Shown piece by piece: positions 17,148 to 23,699 of a DNA stretch of 64,000 nt (position 1 is the first letter of the stretch; every line of letters starts with the position of its first letter). Below the pieces are notes generated by a model. It saw only the letters and a list, made by a program, of their open reading frames with translations, ran no database searches and was not told the origin of the DNA. This DNA comes from Chthonomonas sp. (lineage in GTDB: Bacteria; Armatimonadota; Fimbriimonadia; Fimbriimonadales; Fimbriimonadaceae). The stretch spans positions 248,001-312,000 of the forward strand of contig JAEURQ010000004.1 in assembly GCA_016788425.1 (NCBI GenBank), read 5' to 3'. A program made the translations under genes and the position numbers.

Positions 17148-17458
17148 GTGAAACACAACTCCGGGCGAAATCCGCCTGAGCACACAGTATAAGCCACATC
17201 TGGTCAAAATCGATGGCGAAGTTTCCGCCGTCGGGGCGGTCGGGGCGGGAGGACGACGCGAGCCCCGCGAGCGAGTCCGGCTTGCCCTCCTTTGCCAGCC
17301 ACTTTGCTCCTACTGTCAGGGCCAGCCTTAGCCGCGTCGGGGCGGGAGGACGACGCGAGCCCCGCGAGCGAGTCCGGGGGAGTGGCCGTGGGCCGACGCG
17401 GCGGGAATCGGTTCGGAACCACCCGGACCTCCTCATGCGGGGTTGCAGCGGAGCCGAG
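17148..17458. repeat. Repeat-filled gap between the two PEP-CTERM paralogues
   Basis: The first ~75 bases (17157-17230) match the upstream region of paralogue B (18398-18473) closely and include a TATAAGCCACA stretch, the likely shared promoter region. The rest holds a partial and a full copy of the 72-bp element (full copy 17331-17402) and sequence also found near 16.1 kb. Confidence 0.7.
17331..17402. repeat. 72-bp repeat element, copy 1
   Basis: It starts GCCGCGTCGG and ends CCGACGCGGC, a perfect 10-bp terminal inverted repeat. Read on the opposite strand it differs from the copy at 18468-18539 by one base. Confidence 0.75.
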
Positions 17459-18388
17459 CTAGTGACGACGGCGAATCAAAATCCCGAGTCCAGCGAGCAA
17501 GCCAAGCATCACCCCAGGCTCCGGCACAGGCGCGGCCCCGATGAGGGTGTACTTGGCGCCGATGTTCTGCCAGGGTTCGGGATTATCATCAGCCAAACGA
17601 TAAAACCCCATGTTGTTACCATTCCCATTCTGTTCACCACCTGTAGTGTGAAGCAACAGACCAGTCTCCCCTTCACTGGAACCAAACACCTCTCCAACCT
17701 CAAGATTACTTACGTAAGTCGCATCGCAAATGTGATGAATTGCTTCGGGAAGGACCTTAAACCAGCCAGAACCGATGAACCCGTTTAGCAGGTCGTAATC
17801 GGGGGTCATGGGAAATGCTGTTCCGGCGCCTCTCACCTGAGTTGCACCGTCATTGCCACTAACATAGGCTCCAGAGCCGCGACCAGCATTTGTTCCATAC
17901 GTACCAATGTCTGGTTGCCCGTCGAGATCAATATCTATTGTGTTTCGGTTCAGATCATACACAATCCCTGAACCAAAATTGCTTAGGTTATTTCGAAGTT
18001 GATTTGAGCCAGTGAACAGCGGAGAAATCTTCCTAAATGAGTTCTGGTCTAACGGCGGCGCTGAAAGAAATGCTCCGTTTGAGAGCAGGGCGCGGTCGTA
18101 GGCAATGAAACTCCTGAAATGATTCAAGTAAACGGGGCCGAGCCCGTTCGCCAAATGCTGCATTGCAAGGCCAACCGTGAATGAGCCCATCGTCGGTACG
18201 GATAACCGTACCGTTACAGGAATCTCACCCCCAATTTCGGCGGCAGGGTCGGAACCTGTGGATCGTGCTAACCGAACCAGTTCAGAATCTCGATAAGTGA
18301 GAAAATACCGAAATTGACGCGCTTGTGCGAGCGCAAGCCCCGGCAGCAACGCCGTTGCGACAAACCCCAAACCAGCAATCTTCCTCAT
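17459..18388 (-). CDS. PEP-CTERM sorting domain protein (paralogue B)
   Basis: About 309 residues, the same length and layout as paralogue A: signal peptide MRKIAGLGFVATALLPGLAL, then a diverged middle, ending VPEPGVMLGLLAGLGILIRRRH. Conserved between the two are FRYFLTY at the mature N-terminus, GRGSGAYVSG/GRGMGAYIGG, TTGGEQ(N/T)G and EPWQNIGAKYTLIGAAPVPEP at the C-terminus. An extracellular anchored role is inferred from PEP-CTERM biology. The start at 18388 is placed at the signal peptide; codons upstream fall in repeat DNA. Confidence 0.85.
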   Translation of the reverse strand: MRKIAGLGFVATALLPGLALAQARQFRYFLTYRDSELVRLARSTGSDPAAEIGGEIPVTVRLSVPTMGSFTVGLAMQHLANGLGPVYLNHFRSFIAYDRALLSNGAFLSAPPLDQNSFRKISPLFTGSNQLRNNLSNFGSGIVYDLNRNTIDIDLDGQPDIGTYGTNAGRGSGAYVSGNDGATQVRGAGTAFPMTPDYDLLNGFIGSGWFKVLPEAIHHICDATYVSNLEVGEVFGSSEGETGLLLHTTGGEQNGNGNNMGFYRLADDNPEPWQNIGAKYTLIGAAPVPEPGVMLGLLAGLGILIRRRH

Positions 18389-18467
18389 GTGAAACACAAC
18401 TCCAGGCGAACTCCGCCTGAGCACCCAGTATAAGCCACATCTGGCGAAAATCGATGGCGAAGTTTCC

Positions 18468-18539
18468 GCCGCGTCGGCCCACGGCCACTCCCCCGGACTT
18501 GCTCGCGGGGCTCGCGTCGTCCTCCCGCCCCGACGCGGC
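18468..18539. repeat. 72-bp repeat element, copy 2
   Basis: Perfect 10-bp inverted ends (GCCGCGTCGG / CCGACGCGGC). One mismatch to copy 3 and one to the reverse complement of copy 1. Confidence 0.75.
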
Positions 18540-18798
18540 TGAGTTGGCCCTTTGAAAAAGGGACGAGCAGCTGGCGAAAGTTCCCAAGCGTGAGACTCGT
18601 TCGCGGGACTCGCGGTGTCCTCCCGCCCCGGCGCGACTAGTGCTGGCCCTTGGAAAATGGGACGGGCAACTGGCGAAGGTTCGCCAGCGTCAGACTCGCT
18701 CGGGGGAGCTCGCCTACTCCTTTCGCCCCGACGCAACAGTGGTGGAAGTAATGAGCCTGCCTCTATCGAATGAGCTTGTTGAGGGTGAGCCCCGGCGC

Positions 18799-18870
18799 GC
18801 CGCGTCGGCCCACGGCCACTCCCCCGGACTTGCTCGCGGGGCTCGCTTCGTCCTCCCGCCCCGACGCGGC
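18799..18870. repeat. 72-bp repeat element, copy 3
   Basis: Same orientation as copy 2; it differs from it by a single G-to-T change in the CTCGCGTCG stretch. Confidence 0.75.
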
Positions 18871-19163
18871 TGAGACTGGCGCTTTGGAGGAGTGAGGTCG
18901 TTGCGAAAGTCAGGGATGTACCTGACTCGCTCGCGGGGCTCGCGTCGTCCTCCCGCCTCGACGCGGCTGTGCCGAACCCTATAAGTGGAGGTTATTCGAA
19001 AGTGCGAGGTCGGAAGTGGCCTTTAGCGAAGGGCTCGCAGCGTCCTCCCGCCTCGACGCGGCGAAGGCGGACGCTGGCGAGCGGAATCAAGCGATGGTCC
19101 AGCCCCAACGCGGCCAAGGCTTGCGTCAAAAAGCCAACCAAGGTGACCCCGCAAAACCCAGCC

Positions 19164-20615
19164 CTAACCCAACAACTCCGACGGGAAATCTTGGTAGCAA
19201 ACCGGGCGCAGCCAGCGCCGAATCGCCGCGTCCCCGACCGCCGTAAACCGGCTGTCGCTGGCTGCCGGATACGGGCCGCCGTGAACCGTCGCCGCGCCGA
19301 CCTCGAGGCCGGTGGGGAAGCCGTTGGCGATGATGCGCCCGGCCACATGCGGCAAGGTGCGCAGCAGATCGCGCGCCGCCGGAGCGTCGGCGGCCGCCAT
19401 GTGCAGCGAGGCGGCCAACTGGCCGGTGAGCGCCTCGGCGATGCCCGCAAAATCCGCCACGGAATCGCACACCACGAGCAGCGCGGCCGGGCCAAATACC
19501 TCGTGGCGCAGGTCGGGGTTGGCCAAAAACGCGCTCGCCTCCACCTCAAAAATCGCCGCCGAACCGGTGTTTGCGCCCGAGTCCTCGCCATGTCCCAGCA
19601 GAGCGGAGCCCCCGCGAAACCGGTCGCAGCCACGGCGATAATTTTCGGCGATACCGGCGGTCAGCATGGTTGCACCGGTGCTCCCATTGACCAGCTTAAC
19701 CAACCGATTCCGAAACGCGTCGAGTGCGGGCCCGCGCACGGCGACCACGATTCCGGGGTTCGTGCAAAACTGCCCGACGCCGAGCGTGAGGCTGCCAAAA
19801 AACGCTTCCGCAAACTGCGCCGCGCCTTCGGCCAGGCGGCCCGGGAAGACAAACTGCGGGTTCATGCTGCCCATTTCGGCGAACACCGGAATTGGGCGCG
19901 GACGCGCCGCGGCCAGGTCCATGAGGTGCCGACCGACCCCAAGCGAGCCCGTGAAGCCGACCCCCGCGAGCGATTCGTGCTGCACCAGCGCGCCGGCGTC
20001 GTCGTTGCTCAGGAACAAACATTCGAACACCGAGCCGGGCGCGCCGACCTCGCGGATGGCGCTGCGCACGCAACCCGCGACGAGCTCGCTGGTGCCCGGG
20101 TGCGCGCTATGCGCCTTCACCACGATGGAGCATCCGGCGGCCAGCGCGGAGGCCGAATCGCCGCCCATCACGCTGTACGCGAGCGGAAAATTCGAGGCGC
20201 CAAACACCGCAATCGGCCCGATTGGCAGCGACGTTTGGCGCATGTCGGGTCGCGGAAGCGGCGCCCGATTGGGGTTGCCGGGAACGTGGACATCGCCGCG
20301 CCAACCGGTCTGGCCGATGAGCCGCGCGAACAGCCGAATCTGCATGCATGTGCGATCGAGCTCGCCATTCAGTCGGGGCAGCGGGAGGGCGGTTTCGAGG
20401 TTCGCTCGCTCGACAATGGTGGCGCGGGCGGCTTCCATGTTGACCGCAATCTGCTCCAGAAGACCGGCGCGCAGCGCGTCGTTGCGGATCCAATCGGTCG
20501 CCAAAAGTGCGTGACCGCCGCGAACGGCGACGTCCATTTGCGCGCGGCTGGCGAGCGGAAACTCGCCCGGGAGCGGGTCGTTAGTGGCGGGGTTGGTGGC
20601 GTGCAAAGTGCTCAT
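19164..20615 (-). CDS. 2,5-dioxopentanoate (alpha-ketoglutarate semialdehyde) dehydrogenase
   Basis: About 483 residues, aldehyde dehydrogenase family. The catalytic Glu is in FAEMGSMNPQF and the nucleophilic Cys in GVGQFCTNPG, the order seen in the KGSA dehydrogenase subgroup. It oxidises 2,5-dioxopentanoate to 2-oxoglutarate, the last step of hydroxyproline breakdown. The true start is the ATG at 20615, in an ATGA overlap with the preceding stop; the frame stays open another 99 codons inside that gene. It is the last gene of the four-gene operon. Confidence 0.9.
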   Translation of the reverse strand: MSTLHATNPATNDPLPGEFPLASRAQMDVAVRGGHALLATDWIRNDALRAGLLEQIAVNMEAARATIVERANLETALPLPRLNGELDRTCMQIRLFARLIGQTGWRGDVHVPGNPNRAPLPRPDMRQTSLPIGPIAVFGASNFPLAYSVMGGDSASALAAGCSIVVKAHSAHPGTSELVAGCVRSAIREVGAPGSVFECLFLSNDDAGALVQHESLAGVGFTGSLGVGRHLMDLAAARPRPIPVFAEMGSMNPQFVFPGRLAEGAAQFAEAFFGSLTLGVGQFCTNPGIVVAVRGPALDAFRNRLVKLVNGSTGATMLTAGIAENYRRGCDRFRGGSALLGHGEDSGANTGSAAIFEVEASAFLANPDLRHEVFGPAALLVVCDSVADFAGIAEALTGQLAASLHMAAADAPAARDLLRTLPHVAGRIIANGFPTGLEVGAATVHGGPYPAASDSRFTAVGDAAIRRWLRPVCYQDFPSELLG

Positions 20616-21826
20616 GAGAATCGGTGGGGGTCCAGGGGAATGAGGCTGAGATCGGTGGTTTCGTCGCGCAAAAGTTGGCCGACCAGGTGGCCGGTGATGG
20701 GGCCCAAACTCATGCCCATCATGGCGTGGCCAGTCGCGATAATCACGCGCGGATCGGTTCTTACACGGCCAATGTAGGGCAGGCCGTCGGGCGAGCAGGG
20801 CCGAAGCCCGCTCCACACGCGCTCTTTTCCCGCGTCGGATTCGGCGAAGGCGATGATCTGCGGCGCGAGATCGGGCAGGGTGCGGCGGGCCGTGGACAAA
20901 ACGCCTTCCCACCGCGCCGGATTAATGCCGGCGGCTTCCGCGCCCAGTTCCATGGTGCCCGCGATGCGCACGGCTCCGGCCATCGGGGTGATCGCGGTGC
21001 GGCCCTCGACCATGATCAGCGGGGTGGTGGGCGGTTCCTCCACGGGCACAATCAGCGAATATCCTTTGCCGCCGATCAGCGGCATTTTGAGGCCAAATGA
21101 GCGGGTAAGAGCGCTCGATTCGGCACCGGCCGCGATCACGATTTGGTCGGCGTCTATCTCATCGAGGCGCGTCACGCGGGACTGGAGACGAGTCACTCCC
21201 CGTGCGGCAAGGTCCGCGTCCAACGCCGCTAAAACATCGCCGGGATTGAGGTGCGAATCGCACTTGAAAAACACGCCGCCGACCGAACTCACGCGTTGCC
21301 CGAAGCGCTCTTGCGTCTCGTGGTCGCTCAGCACCTCGGCTTCCAGACCCAGGTTTTTGGCGACCTTCACGCTCTCGGTTTCGTGGTCCAGCGTATCCCA
21401 GCGCTCGCACCCCAGCAACAGCCCGGCTTCGGAAATCTTGGCGTCCGGCCAGCCCTGAGCCCATTCGCGATAGAGGCGCTGACTCCGGAGATTGAGGTCC
21501 AAAATTAGCTGGTGCGTGGCCGCAACATGGCGCTTCGTGCAGTGCCGCGCGAACCGCAGCAGCCAGGAAAGCATCTCGCCACGCATCGGCTGGTGAATCC
21601 CAAACGGCGAGTCGCGGTGCGGCAACATCCGCAGGCCGGCGAGCAGCATGCCCGGGCTGGCGAGAGGCGAAAAATGGCTGGGCACAAGGTAGCCGCTGTT
21701 GCCCCACGAGCAGCCGCGATGGTCGGCGGGCTCGGCGTCAATGAGTGTCACGCGGTGGCTCTCGCTGGCCACGCGGGCGATGCATCGTCCAATGATTCCG
21801 CCCCCGACAATGGCGACGTGCTTCAT
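20612..21826 (-). CDS. FAD-dependent D-amino acid oxidoreductase (probable D-hydroxyproline dehydrogenase)
   Basis: A 404-residue DAO-type flavoprotein. The N-terminal FAD-binding VAIVGGGIIG is at residues 4-13, and GLRPCSPDGLPYIGR and ATGHAMMGMSLGP near the C-terminus are typical of DadA-like enzymes. Operon position between the hydroxyproline epimerase and KGSA dehydrogenase points to oxidation of cis-4-hydroxy-D-proline to pyrroline-4-hydroxy-2-carboxylate. It overlaps both neighbours by 4 bases (ATGA). Quinone- or oxygen-linked chemistry cannot be told from sequence. Confidence 0.85.
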   Translation of the reverse strand: MKHVAIVGGGIIGRCIARVASESHRVTLIDAEPADHRGCSWGNSGYLVPSHFSPLASPGMLLAGLRMLPHRDSPFGIHQPMRGEMLSWLLRFARHCTKRHVAATHQLILDLNLRSQRLYREWAQGWPDAKISEAGLLLGCERWDTLDHETESVKVAKNLGLEAEVLSDHETQERFGQRVSSVGGVFFKCDSHLNPGDVLAALDADLAARGVTRLQSRVTRLDEIDADQIVIAAGAESSALTRSFGLKMPLIGGKGYSLIVPVEEPPTTPLIMVEGRTAITPMAGAVRIAGTMELGAEAAGINPARWEGVLSTARRTLPDLAPQIIAFAESDAGKERVWSGLRPCSPDGLPYIGRVRTDPRVIIATGHAMMGMSLGPITGHLVGQLLRDETTDLSLIPLDPHRFS

Positions 21827-22734
21827 GCCCAGGTCAATCCGTGCCGCAGCGGGTCGAGGTCATCAAAGTGCAGCGCGCCTTCGGCGGTGATGAAGGCCTG
21901 GCCGCGAATTGTGGGCCGCACGCCCCCTTCGGCGAGTTCGTAGCTGGCTTCAAAGCACTCGCCCGAGATGCCGCGCACGCGCCACGATTCTCCCGGTTGG
22001 AGCTTGCCATCCCCGGCGAGGCAGGCGAGTTTGGCCGAGGTCCCGGTGCCGCACGGCGAGCGATCGAACGCGCCGCTGGGGGTGATGACAAAGTTGCGCG
22101 CGTCGCAGGTGTCGTCGCCCGGCCACACGTACTCCACATGGTCAATCCGCGCGCCGTCGGCACCGGTGATTCCGCGGTGGGCAAGCTCGGCCATCAGGGC
22201 TTGGCCCTTCTTTTCCAAGCTCCAAACGCTCTCCGAGAGCGCCAGCCCGTGGTCTTGGCAGATGTAAAACCAGTTGCCTCCGTACGCAATGTCACCGGTG
22301 ACGGAGCCGCACGCGACGCCGGTCGAATCGCGGTAACTCAGCACGTTGCGCAGGCTCACGTCGTTGCGGCCGAGAATATTCACGGTTACCAAACCGGCGG
22401 GTGTGCCCATGGTGTACGTGCCCACACCAAGGCGGCCCAGACGCTGCAACGTCACCCCCAGCCCGATGGTGCCGTGGCCGCACATCCCGAGGTTGCCGGT
22501 TGTATTGTAAAAGATTACGCCAAAATCATAGTCGTTAGTATGGGGCAACAGGATTCCGCCGACCCACACATCGTTGCCGCGTGGCTCGCCGAGAGTCGCC
22601 GCGTACACCCACGGAAACCGCGACGCCAGGTCGGCGGCTTGCTCGGCAACCGACTCGCCTACCAACGAAGGGAACGAGGTGAGGATGCGCGTGGGTTCGC
22701 CCGCGGTGTGCGAGTCGACGAAGGAAAGCATCAT
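21823..22734 (-). CDS. 4-hydroxyproline 2-epimerase (proline racemase family)
   Basis: A 303-residue cofactor-independent epimerase that converts trans-4-hydroxy-L-proline to cis-4-hydroxy-D-proline. Both catalytic cysteines are visible, in NLGMCGHGTIG and DRSPCGTGTSAKLACL, so it fits the epimerase branch rather than the Thr-containing dehydratases. It starts MMLSFVDSHTAGEP at an ATGA overlap with the upstream gene. Substrate is assigned from motif and operon context together. Confidence 0.9.
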   Translation of the reverse strand: MMLSFVDSHTAGEPTRILTSFPSLVGESVAEQAADLASRFPWVYAATLGEPRGNDVWVGGILLPHTNDYDFGVIFYNTTGNLGMCGHGTIGLGVTLQRLGRLGVGTYTMGTPAGLVTVNILGRNDVSLRNVLSYRDSTGVACGSVTGDIAYGGNWFYICQDHGLALSESVWSLEKKGQALMAELAHRGITGADGARIDHVEYVWPGDDTCDARNFVITPSGAFDRSPCGTGTSAKLACLAGDGKLQPGESWRVRGISGECFEASYELAEGGVRPTIRGQAFITAEGALHFDDLDPLRHGLTWA

Positions 22735-23636
22735 AGGCTGGGGCGGCGGGCGAGCCCTTCATGAATAATGCGCATCGCATCCGCGCGTTCGGCACCCTCC
22801 AGGTTCAGGCGCGGCCCGCGCACGTGCTCGGTTCCGAATCCAACTTCTTGCAGGCAAAGTTTAATCTTTTGCACGAATTTTGTGCCGATATCCAGACCGA
22901 GCAGCGGCGAATACCAGCGGTACAACGCCAGCGCCTTGTCCCATTCGCCCGCCTGAATCATCTCCCAGAGCGCTTGGTTTTCGCGGGGGAACGCGAGCCC
23001 CACGCCCGCGACCCAACCGTGCGCACCGAGCGCGCCGACCTCAAGAATCAGGTCGTCAACGCCGCCAAAGATCGCGAGCCGGTCGCCGATCTGATTGAAG
23101 ATTTGCGTGACGCGCCGGGTGTCGGCGCTCGATTCCTTCACCGCGACGAACTTCTCGTTTTCGGCGAGTTGCTCAAGCAGGTGGGGGGTGAGGTCCACGG
23201 GGTAGGCCAGCGGGTTGTTGTAGATCATGAGCGGCTGGGTCGCCGCGTCGGCGACGGTGCGGAAGTGGTGCAGCGCCTCGCGGTCATCGGCGCGGTAAAC
23301 CATGGCCGGCATCACCATGTGGCCGTTCACACCGGCTTTCTCCGCGGCGCGCACAAAATCCACGGCGGCGGCGGTGCTGAGTTCGCTGACGCCGGTGAGG
23401 ACCGGCATCTTGTCGCCCACCGTACCAACCGCCATGCTGAGAACCTCAATTTTTTCGGCGAAGGTCAGGGCGTTGTTTTCGCCGAGCGACCCCAGCATCA
23501 CCACGCCACGAATACCGCTGTCGGCGATCGCGCTGAGGTGGTACGCAGTTGCGTCCAAGTCGAGCGAGCCGTCCGCCCGAAACTGGGTTGTGAGAGCGGG
23601 GAAGACACCAGACCAAAGAAGAGCCATTACGGTCAT
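22731..23636 (-). CDS. Dihydrodipicolinate synthase-family enzyme (probable pyrroline-4-hydroxy-2-carboxylate deaminase)
   Basis: About 301 residues, a class I Schiff-base TIM barrel. The GSLGENNALTFAEK substrate loop, the IYNNP motif and the Schiff-base Lys in FVAVKES are visible. With the epimerase and KGSA dehydrogenase in the same operon, deamination of pyrroline-4-hydroxy-2-carboxylate to KGSA is more likely than lysine synthesis. The start is the ATG at 23636 or 23627; sequence before that is promoter and terminator. TATTAT at 23655-23660 (minus strand) is a -10 candidate. It is the first gene of the operon. Confidence 0.85.
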   Translation of the reverse strand: MTVMALLWSGVFPALTTQFRADGSLDLDATAYHLSAIADSGIRGVVMLGSLGENNALTFAEKIEVLSMAVGTVGDKMPVLTGVSELSTAAAVDFVRAAEKAGVNGHMVMPAMVYRADDREALHHFRTVADAATQPLMIYNNPLAYPVDLTPHLLEQLAENEKFVAVKESSADTRRVTQIFNQIGDRLAIFGGVDDLILEVGALGAHGWVAGVGLAFPRENQALWEMIQAGEWDKALALYRWYSPLLGLDIGTKFVQKIKLCLQEVGFGTEHVRGPRLNLEGAERADAMRIIHEGLARRPSL

Positions 23637-23654
23637 TTTGACCGAATGGCGGGC

Positions 23655-23686
23655 ATAATAAATCCCCCGACCCAGGGGGTCGGGGG
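23655..23686 (-). terminator. Intrinsic terminator after the large secreted protein gene
   Basis: On the minus strand a perfect 10-bp stem CCCCCGACCC / GGGTCGGGGG with a 3-nt loop is followed by ATTTATTATG. It separates the gene ending at 23700 from the hydroxyproline operon, whose -10 candidate (TATTAT) overlaps the tail. Confidence 0.75.
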
Positions 23687-23699
23687 AGAGGGTCAACCC

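Larger units (their letters stand above)
18389..19163. repeat. Gene-free repeat array (72-bp elements and ~97-bp units)
   Basis: 775 bases with no gene. The array holds the duplicated promoter region of paralogue B, two full 72-bp elements (18468-18539, 18799-18870), two tandem ~97-bp units (about 18541-18635 and 18636-18737) sharing a TGGCCCTT hairpin and a GACTCG(C/T)TCGCGGG core, and partial copies near 18920-18968 and 19027-19062. Units are unequally spaced and have no unique spacers, so this is not a CRISPR array. Confidence 0.7.

Noticed and set aside
17140-17165. parS-like sequence (TGTTTCACATGA) at the PEP-CTERM gene start, repeated near 18388
   Set aside because: It matches about 12 of 16 bases of the parS consensus but is not palindromic and coincides with the start codon region of both duplicated genes; it is likely a shared coding/leader sequence.
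18540-19065. Possible CRISPR array in the repeat cluster
   Set aside because: Units differ in length and spacing, occur in both orientations near 16-17 kb, and have no unique spacers of regular size; no cas genes are present.
18969-20777. Long plus-strand open frame opposite the KGSA dehydrogenase gene
   Set aside because: It is antisense to a clear aldehyde dehydrogenase with catalytic Cys and Glu, is Arg-rich and low in structure, and has no start context. High GC makes such shadow frames common.
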